Shown in pieces: positions 24,896-32,504 of a stretch of 34,259 nucleotides of DNA. Positions within the stretch are counted from its first letter, which is position 1. Each line of letters starts with the position of its first letter. The position numbers and the translations under genes are program-made. Origin of the DNA: Hyphomicrobiales bacterium (GTDB lineage Bacteria > Pseudomonadota > Alphaproteobacteria > Rhizobiales > Rhizobiaceae); the NCBI GenBank assembly GCA_012842935.1, contig DUSC01000146.1, positions 1 through 34,259 of the forward strand, written 5' to 3'. Below the pieces are notes generated by a model, which searched no databases, was not told the DNA's origin, and saw only the letters and a program-made list of their open reading frames with translations.

Positions 24896-26059
24896 ATGTA
24901 CGACAACGGCATCAACTTCGGCCTCGGCGAAGACATCGCCGCGCTGCGCGAGACGGTGCGCCGCTTCGCGGCCGACGAGATCGCGCCGCGCGCGGCGGCG
25001 ATCGACCGGGACAACGATTTCCCGCGCGACCTGTGGAGGAAGCTGGGCGATCTCGGCCTGCTCGGCATCACCGCCAGTCCCGACTTCGGCGGCACCGGTC
25101 TCGGCTACCTCGCCCATGTCGTGGCGATGGAGGAGATCAGTCGCGCCTCGGCGGCGGTCGGCCTCTCCTACGGTGCGCATTCCAACCTCTGCGTCAACCA
25201 GATCAACCGCTGGGGCACGCCGGAGCAGAAGGAAAAATTCCTGCCGCCGCTGTGCAGCGGCGAGAAGATCGGCGCGCTCGCCATGTCCGAGTCCGGCTCG
25301 GGATCGGATGTGGTGTCGATGAAGCTCAACGCGGAGAAGCGCAACGACCGCTACGTGCTCAACGGCACCAAGATGTGGATCACCAACGGCCCGGACGCCT
25401 CGACGCTCGTGGTCTACGCCAAGACGCAGCCGACCATGGGCTCGCGCGGCATCACCGCCTTCATCATCGAGCGCGACATGCCCGGCTTCTCCGTGGCGCA
25501 GAAGCTCGACAAGCTCGGCATGCGCGGCTCCAATACCGGCGAACTCGTCTTCGACAATGTCGAGGTGCCCTTCGACAACGTGCTGCACGAGGAAAACCGC
25601 GGCGTCGAGGTCCTGATGTCGGGGCTCGACTACGAACGCGTGGTGCTCGCCGGCGGCCCGCTCGGCATCATGGCCGCCTGCCTCGACACGGCCGTGCCCT
25701 ACGTCCAGCAGCGGCGCCAGTTCGGCCACGCCATCGGCGAGTTCCAGCTGGTCCAGGGCAAGCTCGCCGACATGTACGTGACGATGAACGCCACGCGCGC
25801 CTATGTCTACGCCGTGGCGGCGGCCTGCGACCGCGGCGAGACCACGCGCAAGGATGCCGCCGGCTGCATCCTCTATGCGGCAGAGAACGGCACGAAGCTC
25901 GCGCTCGACGCCATCCAGCTGCTCGGCGGCAACGGCTACATCAACGACTATCCGGCCGGCCGCCTTCTGCGCGACGCGAAACTCTACGAGATCGGCGCGG
26001 GGACGTCGGAAATCAGGCGCTGGCTGATCGGCCGCGAGATCATGGCAGAGGGAGCGTAA
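24896..26059 (+). CDS. liuA: Isovaleryl-CoA dehydrogenase
   Basis: A 387-residue FAD-dependent acyl-CoA dehydrogenase, best read as isovaleryl-CoA dehydrogenase, converting isovaleryl-CoA to 3-methylcrotonyl-CoA in leucine breakdown. Family marks: [27 protein letters not shown], the flavin motif [32 protein letters not shown], and [17 protein letters not shown], which carries the helix-G Glu that acts as catalytic base in isovaleryl-CoA dehydrogenase instead of the usual late Glu. C-terminal [39 protein letters not shown] is typical. The pathway call is backed by downstream liuB and liuD (methylcrotonyl-CoA carboxylase). The ATG is 2 nt after the TetR stop. Confidence 0.95.
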   Translation: MYDNGINFGLGEDIAALRETVRRFAADEIAPRAAAIDRDNDFPRDLWRKLGDLGLLGITASPDFGGTGLGYLAHVVAMEEISRASAAVGLSYGAHSNLCVNQINRWGTPEQKEKFLPPLCSGEKIGALAMSESGSGSDVVSMKLNAEKRNDRYVLNGTKMWITNGPDASTLVVYAKTQPTMGSRGITAFIIERDMPGFSVAQKLDKLGMRGSNTGELVFDNVEVPFDNVLHEENRGVEVLMSGLDYERVVLAGGPLGIMAACLDTAVPYVQQRRQFGHAIGEFQLVQGKLADMYVTMNATRAYVYAVAAACDRGETTRKDAAGCILYAAENGTKLALDAIQLLGGNGYINDYPAGRLLRDAKLYEIGAGTSEIRRWLIGREIMAEGA

Positions 26060-26061
26060 CC

Positions 26062-26090
26062 TGCCATTTCTCGCGGATTTGCCATTTGTC
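26062..26090 (+). repeat. Direct repeat TGCCATTT(C/G)TC upstream of vapB
   Basis: TGCCATTTCTC (26062-26072) and TGCCATTTGTC (26080-26090) differ at one of 11 positions and start 18 nt apart, immediately after the liuA stop. The second copy overlaps the -35 element proposed for the vapBC promoter. They could be binding sites for the VapBC complex. Confidence 0.4.
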
Positions 26091-26107
26091 CATACGAGCG
26101 GCATGAT
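26079..26107 (+). promoter_or_regulatory. Candidate sigma-70 promoter for vapBC
   Basis: TTGCCA (26079-26084, 5 of 6 match to TTGACA) is followed after 17 nt by CATGAT (26102-26107, 4 of 6 match to TATAAT). It lies just ahead of the vapB ribosome site GGAGGTG (26116-26122) and ATG at 26127, allowing a very short leader. It would make vapBC independent of the liu promoter. Confidence 0.35.
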
Positions 26108-26126
26108 GCGAAGCTGGAGGTGAACC

Positions 26127-26510
26127 ATGTCGCAACCCGGATTTTCCGAAGAGCCGGCGAAATTCGAAGCCCAGCCTGCAGGCCTCGCCTCGGTGGAACA
26201 TGCACGGCTCAAGATCGACAGTGCCGGCCGAATCGTCATCCCGGCCGAGATGCGCGCGGCCATGATGGTGAAGCCCGGCGAGACGGTCGCGGCGCATGTC
26301 GTCGACGGCGAGTTCCGCATCGTTTCGCCGGCGGTCGCCCTGAAACGCGTCCAAGCCTTCGCGCGGAAATGGAAAACCGAACACCCTGGCGAGAGCGTCG
26401 TCGACGAGTTGATCGCCGAGCGCCGGGAGGAGGCGCGGCGGGAAGACGAACGCTATGAGCGACTGGCCCGCGAAGGGCGAGGGCAGGACTTGGCGGACGA
26501 GGGCAAATGA
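26127..26510 (+). CDS. vapB: AbrB-type antitoxin VapB
   Basis: A 127-residue antitoxin with an AbrB/SpoVT-like swapped-hairpin DNA-binding domain at about residues 29-75 (ARLKIDSAGRIVIPAEMRAAMMVKPGETV), followed by a charged, helical tail rich in Glu and Arg that would bind and block the PIN-domain toxin. Such proteins dimerise and repress their own promoter with the toxin as co-repressor. ATG at 26127 has a strong GGAGGTG ribosome site. The stop overlaps the vapC ATG (ATGA at 26507), the standard antitoxin-first coupled layout. It sits between liuA and liuB, which are normally adjacent. Confidence 0.9.
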   Translation: MSQPGFSEEPAKFEAQPAGLASVEHARLKIDSAGRIVIPAEMRAAMMVKPGETVAAHVVDGEFRIVSPAVALKRVQAFARKWKTEHPGESVVDELIAERREEARREDERYERLAREGRGQDLADEGK

Positions 26511-26890
26511 CCGGCTACGTTATCGACGCGTCGGCCTTCCTCGCCATCGTGCGCGACGAACTCGGCGCCGACCGGGCGAGCGCCCGCCTGCGCGGGGCGG
26601 CGATGTCGACGGTGAACGCCAGCGAAGCGCTCATGCGGGGCGTCGAGAAGGGCATCCCGCTCGATCTCATGCAGGAACTGCTCGTCTCCCAGGACGTGCG
26701 CTTCGTTGATTTCGACCAGGCCCTGGCGGTTCGCGCCGCGGGCTTGCGTCCTTCCACCAGGCGAGCCGGCCTCTCCTTCACCGACCGCGCCTGCCTCGCG
26801 ACGGCGATCAGCCGCAAGGCGACGGTCGTCACCGCCGACCGCGCCTGGGCGACGCTCGACCTGCCCTGCCCGATCGAACTCATCCGCTAG
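26507..26890 (+). CDS. vapC: PIN-domain ribonuclease toxin VapC
   Basis: A 127-residue VapC. PIN-domain acidic residues are in place: D7 (YVIDASAFLA), E40 (VNASEALMRG), D93 (SFTDRACLA) and D111 (VVTADRAW), so the Mg-dependent RNase site looks intact. Known VapC toxins cut initiator tRNA or other tRNAs and rRNA when freed from VapB. The ATG overlaps the vapB stop, ensuring antitoxin is made first. Only 9 nt separate its stop from the liuB start, so transcription from the vapBC promoter would continue into liuB. Codon use does not differ from the neighbours. Confidence 0.92.
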   Translation: MTGYVIDASAFLAIVRDELGADRASARLRGAAMSTVNASEALMRGVEKGIPLDLMQELLVSQDVRFVDFDQALAVRAAGLRPSTRRAGLSFTDRACLATAISRKATVVTADRAWATLDLPCPIELIR

Positions 26891-26899
26891 GAACTCGCC

Positions 26900-28507
26900 A
26901 TGGCCGTCATCCAGTCCAACATCTCCCCTGCCTCCGACGCCTTCCGTGCCAATGCCGAGCGCATGAAGGCGCTGGTCGACGAGATTTCCGCCAAGGCGCG
27001 GATCGTCGAACAGGGCGGTCCGGAGGAAGCACGCGAGCGCCACGTTTCGCGCGGCAAGCTTCTGCCGCGCGAGCGCCTGGCGCAACTCCTCGACCTCGGC
27101 TCGCCCTTCCTCGAGATCGGCCAGTTCGCCGCCTGGGGGCTTTACGGCGGCGACATCGCCTCGGCCGGCATGATCGCGGGCATCGGCCGCGTCGAGGGCA
27201 AGGAGGTGATGGTGGTGATCAACGACGCCACCGTGAAGGGCGGCACCTACTACCCGATGACCGTGAAGAAGCACCTGCGCGCCCAGGAGATCGCGCTGGA
27301 GAACAACCTGCCCTGCGTCTACCTGGTCGATTCCGGTGGCGCCAACCTGCCCAACCAGGACGAGGTGTTTCCCGACCGGGATCATTTCGGCCGCATCTTC
27401 TACAACCAGGCCAACCTCTCCGCCGCCGGCATCCCGCAGATCGCCTGCGTCATGGGCTCTTGCACGGCGGGCGGCGCCTACGTGCCGGCGATGTCGGACG
27501 AGACGATCATGGTCCGGAAACAGGCGACGATCTTCCTCGGCGGGCCGCCGCTGGTGAAGGCCGCGACCGGCGAGGACGTCACAGCCGAAGAGCTGGGCGG
27601 CGCCGACGTGCACACGCGGCTTTCCGGTGTCGCCGACCACTATGCGCTGGACGACGAGCATGCGCTCGCCATCACCCGGCGTATCGTCAGAAACCTCAAC
27701 CGGAAGAAGACGATAGGCCTCGACCTTCGCGATCCGGTGCCGCCGCTTCATGCGCCGGACGAGATCTACGGCGTCATCCCGGCGGATCTCCGCCAGCCCT
27801 ACGACGTGCGCGAGGTGATCGCGCGCATCGTCGACGGCTCCGACTTCGACGAGTTCAAGCAGAACTACGGCACGACGCTAGTCACAGGCTTCGCCCACAT
27901 CCACGGCATGCCGGTCGGCATCCTCGCCAACAACGGCGTGCTGTTCTCGGAAAGCGCGCTGAAGGGCGCCCACTTCATCGAGCTGTGCACGCAGCGCAAG
28001 ATCCCGCTGGTCTTCCTGCAGAACATCACCGGCTTCATGGTCGGCCGCAAATACGAGGCCGGCGGCATCGCCCGGGACGGCGCCAAGCTGGTGACGGCGG
28101 TGGCCACCGCGCGGGTGCCCAAGGTGACGATGATCATCGGCGGCTCGTTCGGCGCCGGCAATTACGGCATGTGTGGCCGCGCCTACTCGCCGCGCTTCCT
28201 CTGGATGTGGCCCAATGCGCGCATCTCGGTGATGGGCGGCGAACAGGCGGCGATCGTGCTCGCCATGGTCAAGCGCGAGGGCATCGAGAGGAAGGGCGGC
28301 AGCTGGTCGAAAGAAGAAGAAGCCGCCTTCCGTGCGCCGATCCTGGAAAAGTACGAGAGGGAAGGCCACCCGCTCTATTCGTCGGCCAGGCTGTGGGACG
28401 ACGGCATCATCGACCCGGCGAAGTCGCGCGAGGTGCTGGCGCTGAGCTTGAGCGCGGCGCTCAACGCCGAGATAGGCGAGACGAGGGTCGGCGTGTTCCG
28501 GATGTGA
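26900..28507 (+). CDS. liuB: Methylcrotonyl-CoA carboxylase beta subunit (carboxyltransferase)
   Basis: A 535-residue biotin-dependent carboxyltransferase subunit of 3-methylcrotonyl-CoA carboxylase. The reaction moves CO2 from carboxybiotin on LiuD to 3-methylcrotonyl-CoA to give 3-methylglutaconyl-CoA. Family signatures: [56 protein letters not shown], the oxyanion region [44 protein letters not shown], and [34 protein letters not shown]. The sequence favours MCC over propionyl-CoA carboxylase, and context (liuA, liuD) agrees. Length is normal. ATG at 26900 lies 9 nt after vapC; no strong ribosome site is seen. Confidence 0.96.
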   Translation: MAVIQSNISPASDAFRANAERMKALVDEISAKARIVEQGGPEEARERHVSRGKLLPRERLAQLLDLGSPFLEIGQFAAWGLYGGDIASAGMIAGIGRVEGKEVMVVINDATVKGGTYYPMTVKKHLRAQEIALENNLPCVYLVDSGGANLPNQDEVFPDRDHFGRIFYNQANLSAAGIPQIACVMGSCTAGGAYVPAMSDETIMVRKQATIFLGGPPLVKAATGEDVTAEELGGADVHTRLSGVADHYALDDEHALAITRRIVRNLNRKKTIGLDLRDPVPPLHAPDEIYGVIPADLRQPYDVREVIARIVDGSDFDEFKQNYGTTLVTGFAHIHGMPVGILANNGVLFSESALKGAHFIELCTQRKIPLVFLQNITGFMVGRKYEAGGIARDGAKLVTAVATARVPKVTMIIGGSFGAGNYGMCGRAYSPRFLWMWPNARISVMGGEQAAIVLAMVKREGIERKGGSWSKEEEAAFRAPILEKYEREGHPLYSSARLWDDGIIDPAKSREVLALSLSAALNAEIGETRVGVFRM

Positions 28508-28550
28508 GTTGCATGCGGGCTCGGGGGTAACCGCAGATGGAGTAACCACC

Positions 28551-28907
28551 ATGCCCAGACACCGCATCCATGCGATGAGTTTCGCCAGCGTCTATCCGCA
28601 CTACGTCGCCAAGGCGGAGAAGAAGGGGCGCACGAAGGCCGAGCTCGACCGCATCATTTCCTGGCACACGGGCTATGGTCCGGACGATCTCGAGCGAATT
28701 CTCGCCGACAGGACCGATTTCGAGACCTTCTTCGCCGAAGCCCCTGCCCTCAATCCCGCGCGCCTGCTGGTGGCGGGCCTGATCTGCGGCGTGCGCGTCG
28801 AGGAGATCGAGGATCCGCTGATGCGCGAAATCCGCATCATGGACAAGCTGGTCGACGAACTGGCGAAGGGCCGGAAGATGGAGAAGATATTGCGCGCGGC
28901 GGAGTAG
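28551..28907 (+). CDS. DUF2200 family protein
   Basis: A 118-residue cytoplasmic protein of the DUF2200 family, with the family segments [33 protein letters not shown] and [15 protein letters not shown]. Function is unknown. It is all-helical by appearance, contains one Cys, and has no membrane segment. ATG at 28551 has GGAG at 28539-28542 and matches the family's N-terminus ([12 protein letters not shown]); an upstream GTG at 28509 adds residues without similarity. It begins 43 nt after liuB and ends about 53 nt before the HNH nuclease gene, so it may be carried in the same transcript without a role in leucine degradation. Confidence 0.85.
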   Translation: MPRHRIHAMSFASVYPHYVAKAEKKGRTKAELDRIISWHTGYGPDDLERILADRTDFETFFAEAPALNPARLLVAGLICGVRVEEIEDPLMREIRIMDKLVDELAKGRKMEKILRAAE

Positions 28908-28960
28908 TCGCGCTCGGCATGCCTCGAGACGGTGACGGCGTACCGCGCTATACAGGTACA

Positions 28961-29857
28961 ATGTCCTTCGCCGTCTTCCTCCATCGCTCGGATTCCATCT
29001 ACGACGACAGCCCGGCGGAGCGTTACCAGTTCCCGCCTCAATACCTTAGCCGCATCCAGGCCTGCGTCGGCGACTGGATCGTCTATCTGGAGCCGTCGAA
29101 AGTGCGCGGGACACGCGGCTATTTCGCCGTCGCCAGGGTGCAGCAGGTCATTCCCGATCCGGGAACGCCCGGCATGTACATCGCCGTCATCGAACCCGGC
29201 AGATATCTCGACTTCGCCAACCCGGTTCCCTTCAATGGGCCGGCGGGCATCATGGAACGCGGCGTCCTCAATGAAGAAGGTCGGATATCCGGCCGCGCGC
29301 AATCGGCGGTGCGCCCGCTCTCGCCCGCCGACTTCCGCCGTATCGTGACGGCCGGACTGGACGAGCCGGACATGCTGCTACCCCGGACAGGTGAAGCCGC
29401 CCCAACCGGCTTCGACGACGAGCAAACGCCCTTCGTCTACGAACAGGAGCGCGAACGCGTCAGCCAACTCACCTCCCGCCTCGTGCGCGACCGCATCTTC
29501 CGGCGCATTGTGCTGCAAGCCTACGACCAGCGCTGCGCCATCACCGGGCTGAAGCTGATCAACGGCGGCGGCCGCGCCGAGGTCGAGGCCGCCCACATCC
29601 GTCCGGTCGAGGCGAACGGGCCGGACTCCCTGACCAACGGCATCGCGCTGTCCGGCACCATGCACTGGATGTTCGACCGCGGCCTGATCGGCCTGTCCGA
29701 CGACCTCGACATCCTCGTCTCGCGCCAGGTCAACGACCCGGACGGCGTGCGGGCGTTGTTCAACAGGACCGGCAAGGCGATCGTGCCGCATCGCCTCTCG
29801 CAGCGGCCGCATCCGCGCTTCCTCGAATGGCACCGCGACAACCGCTTCAAGCAGTGA
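28961..29857 (+). CDS. HNH endonuclease with N-terminal recognition-like module
   Basis: A 298-residue protein with two parts. The C-terminal half (about residues 170-298) is an HNH_2-type nuclease: RIVLQAYDQRCAITGL, VEAAHIRPV (the His of the HNH pair) and NGIALSGTMHWMFDRGLIGLSDD (second Asn/His element). The N-terminal half (MSFAVFLHRSDSIYDDSPAERYQFPPQYLSRI, GDWIVYLEPSKVRGTRGYFAVARV) is a beta-rich module conserved in solitary HNH proteins and likely to recognise DNA or a modified base; this is inference. It could be a stand-alone restriction-type (modification-dependent) nuclease, since no methyltransferase is adjacent. ATG 28961 matches the family start; ATG 28919 is an alternative. A TATACA box lies 7 nt upstream of 28961, so leaderless expression is possible. 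Confidence 0.82.
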   Translation: MSFAVFLHRSDSIYDDSPAERYQFPPQYLSRIQACVGDWIVYLEPSKVRGTRGYFAVARVQQVIPDPGTPGMYIAVIEPGRYLDFANPVPFNGPAGIMERGVLNEEGRISGRAQSAVRPLSPADFRRIVTAGLDEPDMLLPRTGEAAPTGFDDEQTPFVYEQERERVSQLTSRLVRDRIFRRIVLQAYDQRCAITGLKLINGGGRAEVEAAHIRPVEANGPDSLTNGIALSGTMHWMFDRGLIGLSDDLDILVSRQVNDPDGVRALFNRTGKAIVPHRLSQRPHPRFLEWHRDNRFKQ

Positions 29858-29972
29858 CGCCCGCGGCGGCGGCCCCTTTCGGCAAAATGCCTATCCTCAG
29901 GACAGGGCGGTGTTCCGGACACGCCGCCGCCCCCCTCCCGCCCGGCGCGGCGGCGCGCTAATGTCCTGCCCC

Positions 29973-31178
29973 ATGGTCAGGTCCCGGCTCGCGATCGTCA
30001 TCCTCCTCGCCGCCGCGCTCGGTGCGCGGGCGGAAGGGCGCGTGGCGCTGGTCATCGGCAACGGCGCCTACCAGGAGGCGACGTCGCTCGCCAATCCGGT
30101 CAACGACGCGACCGACGTCGCGGCCAGGCTGCGCGGACTGGGCTTCACCGTCATCGAAGGCCACGATCTCGAGAAGCGGGCACTGGAGCGGCGCATCGGC
30201 GAATTCGCCGACGCGCTGGCCGGCGCCGACGCCGGCCTGTTCTACTATGCCGGCCACGGCGTCCAGGTCGACGGGCGCAACTACATCCTCCCGGTCGACG
30301 CCCGGCTCGACGGCGCGGTGAAGCTGCAGCTGGAATCGGTGCCGATCGACCAGGTGCTCGACATCATGGAGCATCAGGCGAAGACGAGCCTGGTCTTCCT
30401 CGACGCCTGCCGCAACAACCCGTTCGCACGCTCCGGCGCCAAGGGCGGCGACCGCGCGGCCCGCGCGCTGTCGGGGCTGGCGCCGTTCGACGCGGCGCGC
30501 GGCTCCTTCATCGCCTTCTCCACCGCGCCGGGCGCGGTCGCCCTCGACGGCTCTGGCCGCAACTCGCCCTTCGCCGCGGCGCTGATCACCCATATCGGCC
30601 GGCCCGGCCAGAGCATCAACGACCTGATGATCGCCGTGCGCCGCGACGTCGTCGCCGCCACCGGCGGCCAGCAGCGGCCGTGGGAGCAGGGCTCGCTGGT
30701 CGAGCGCTTCGAGTTCGTCCCCGGCGGCGCGGCGCAACCGACGACGGACAAGAAGCCGCCGGCGGTCGAGGTGGCTGCCGCCGAGCGCTCGGTGGGCGAC
30801 GCCGGCGCCATCGAGGACTTCGTCAGGAACCGCTACCTCGCGCCCGACGCGAACGACATTGCCGGCATGGTGGAGCGCCTCTATGTGGCGGCGCCGACGA
30901 TCTTCGGCACGCAGGTCGAGCGCGGCGCGGCAGCGGCCGCAAAAGCCGGCTGGTTCGCACAGTTTGCGTCGTGGACGCTGGAGCTGGAAACGGGCAGCCT
31001 CGACGTCGCGCCCCGCGGAGAGGGACGCGCCGAGGCGAGCTTCCTGATACGCTACGACTATCGGCCGAAGGCCGCCGGGACGGCGGCCGTCGCCGGCCGC
31101 GCGCGCGTCATGCTCGGCCTGGTCCGGGCCGAGGACGGCTGGCGGATCGAGAGCGAGACGACAGCGGCCGCTCCATGA
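29973..31178 (+). CDS. Exported caspase-fold (peptidase C14) protein
   Basis: A 401-residue bacterial caspase-like protease. An N-terminal signal peptide (MVRSRLAIVILLAAALGARA) is followed by the caspase p20-type domain: RVALVIGNGAYQEATSLANPVNDA, catalytic His95 in LFYYAGHGVQVDGRNYILPVDA, and catalytic Cys146 in LVFLDACRNNPF, then FSTAPGAVALDGSGRNSPFAAAL. Such proteins cleave after basic or acidic residues and are often periplasmic in Rhizobiales. After a Pro/Lys linker (about residues 255-270) a C-terminal region of about 120 residues (AGAIEDFVRNRYLAPDANDIAGMVERLY to RVMLGLVRAEDGWRIESE) resembles an NTF2/SnoaL-like fold. The start could instead be 29961 (four residues more) or 29910. It follows the HNH gene by about 115 nt. 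Confidence 0.88.
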   Translation: MVRSRLAIVILLAAALGARAEGRVALVIGNGAYQEATSLANPVNDATDVAARLRGLGFTVIEGHDLEKRALERRIGEFADALAGADAGLFYYAGHGVQVDGRNYILPVDARLDGAVKLQLESVPIDQVLDIMEHQAKTSLVFLDACRNNPFARSGAKGGDRAARALSGLAPFDAARGSFIAFSTAPGAVALDGSGRNSPFAAALITHIGRPGQSINDLMIAVRRDVVAATGGQQRPWEQGSLVERFEFVPGGAAQPTTDKKPPAVEVAAAERSVGDAGAIEDFVRNRYLAPDANDIAGMVERLYVAAPTIFGTQVERGAAAAAKAGWFAQFASWTLELETGSLDVAPRGEGRAEASFLIRYDYRPKAAGTAAVAGRARVMLGLVRAEDGWRIESETTAAAP

Positions 31179-31297
31179 GGCCGCGCTCCCCCGGTCACCG
31201 CGTGCGGCAGGGAATCGATGATCAGGATCAACGCACGGGCCGAGCGCCGCGCCTAGTTTCCTTGTGCGCTCGTCGAGCGCGGCAAGGGGAGGAAGGC

Positions 31298-31621
31298 ATG
31301 CGCAGCATAGGGGCGGCAATTGTGGTCGCAGTCGCGGCGGCCATGGGGACAGCGGGACCTGCGCCGGCGGAAGGTCCGGGTGCAGCGGGCCAGAGCATAC
31401 CGTCCGAACGGCTCGGGCCGCCGGTCAGGCTCGCCGACCAGTGCGGAGCGACCGGATATTCGTGCGACGACGTCGGCTTCCCGGTCTGCGTCTACGACGC
31501 GTCCGAGGAGGATTACATGTGCGTGCCGCGCAACGTCATCGTCTGCGCCGACAACAACGACTGGGACTGGTGGTGCAACAAGGAGTACTACTGCTGCGAC
31601 ACGCGCTCGTGTTGCAAGTAG
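31298..31621 (+). CDS. Small secreted protein with ten cysteines, function unknown
   Basis: A 107-residue protein not recognised from any family. It has a Sec signal peptide (MRSIGAAIVVAVAAAMGTAGPAPA, likely cut after APA) and a mature part of about 80 residues. The last 60 residues hold ten Cys at 49, 56, 64, 75, 83, 93, 99, 100, 105 and 106, including two CC pairs and a C-terminal CCK, with many Asp/Tyr/Trp (DNNDWDWWCNKEYYCC). The even count and export suggest a disulfide-stabilised miniprotein. A good ribosome site GGGGAGGAAGG precedes the ATG. It lies 119 nt after the caspase gene and 77 nt before the VOC gene, all on the same strand. It could be a caspase substrate, a toxin-like peptide or a stress-protective protein; none is shown. 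Confidence 0.75.
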   Translation: MRSIGAAIVVAVAAAMGTAGPAPAEGPGAAGQSIPSERLGPPVRLADQCGATGYSCDDVGFPVCVYDASEEDYMCVPRNVIVCADNNDWDWWCNKEYYCCDTRSCCK

Positions 31622-31698
31622 CGTCGCGCAGCGAAAACGAGATAGGTTGCATTTCCCCGCTGGCGGACGGGGAGGATCGTCCGTCGAGGAAGCCGGCC

Positions 31699-32454
31699 AT
31701 GGCCAATCCCTTCTTCTGGTACGAGCTGATGACTCCCGACGTTCGCGCGGCGGCCGAATTCTATGCCGACGTGGTGGGCTGGAATACCGAGGCCTTCCAG
31801 GGCGGCGAGGGCTACACGATCCTCAAGGCCGGCGCGGCCGGCGTCGGCGGAATGATGGCCATTCCGGCCGAGGCGGAGGGTGCCCGTCCTGCGTGGGTGG
31901 GCTACATCCACACGCCGGAGGTCGACGCCGCCACCGAGGCCGTCGCCGGCGCCGGAGGCGCCGTCCACCGGCCGGCGACCGACATCCCCGGCGTCGGTCG
32001 CTTCTCCGTGGTCGCCGATCCGCAGGGCGCCTACTTCATGCTGATGGCGCCGATCGGCGAAGCGCCGGCCGAGCGGCCGGATCCGGCGGCGCCCGGACAG
32101 GTCGGCTGGCGTGAACTCCATGCCAGCGACTGGGAGAAGGCCTTCGACTTCTATTCCGCCCAGTTCGGCTGGACCAGGGCGGAAACGGTGGACCTGGGAC
32201 CGATGGGCGCTTACCAGCTTTTCAACGCTGGCCCCGACCAGATGGGCGGCATGATGACCAAGCCGGCGGAAACGCCGGTGCCGTTCTGGCTGTTCTACTT
32301 CAACGTGCCGGCGCTCGACGCGGCGGTCGCCAAGGCGAAGACGCGCGGAGCGAAGATACTGATGGAACCGATGGCGGTGCCGGGCGGCAGCTTCGTTGTC
32401 CAGGCCATGGATCCGCAGGGCGCGATGTTCGCGCTGGTGGCGCCCAGGCGGTAG
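31699..32454 (+). CDS. Two-domain VOC (glyoxalase/bleomycin-resistance fold) protein
   Basis: A 251-residue protein made of two vicinal-oxygen-chelate units, about residues 1-125 ([24 protein letters not shown] ... [15 protein letters not shown]) and 130-251 ([24 protein letters not shown] ... [17 protein letters not shown]). Each repeat carries the beta-alpha-beta-beta-beta pattern and the DPQGA motif. Members of this two-domain group include 27 kDa antigen CFP30B-like proteins and hydroxylases/isomerases with unknown substrate. Metal-binding residues cannot be assigned with confidence. It starts 77 nt after the Cys-rich gene and ends 50 nt before liuD. A role in the liu pathway is not indicated by sequence. 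Confidence 0.88.
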   Translation: MANPFFWYELMTPDVRAAAEFYADVVGWNTEAFQGGEGYTILKAGAAGVGGMMAIPAEAEGARPAWVGYIHTPEVDAATEAVAGAGGAVHRPATDIPGVGRFSVVADPQGAYFMLMAPIGEAPAERPDPAAPGQVGWRELHASDWEKAFDFYSAQFGWTRAETVDLGPMGAYQLFNAGPDQMGGMMTKPAETPVPFWLFYFNVPALDAAVAKAKTRGAKILMEPMAVPGGSFVVQAMDPQGAMFALVAPRR

Positions 32455-32462
32455 CATTCCCC

Positions 32463-32477
32463 GATAGCTGTGCTATC
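32463..32477. repeat. Hairpin GATAGC-TGT-GCTATC before liuD
   Basis: A perfect 6-bp inverted repeat with a 3-nt loop, between the VOC stop (32454) and the liuD start (32505). It has no T tract so is not a standard terminator; it could be an operator, an mRNA stability element or part of the liuD leader. The liuD ribosome site GGGGAGG lies about 20 nt downstream. Confidence 0.35.
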
Positions 32478-32504
32478 TCCTCCGGGTCGTTCCGGGGAGG
32501 CCGC

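Noticed and set aside
24839-26320. 493-codon frame antisense to liuA
   Set aside because: Complement of a well-conserved acyl-CoA dehydrogenase gene; no domain resemblance.
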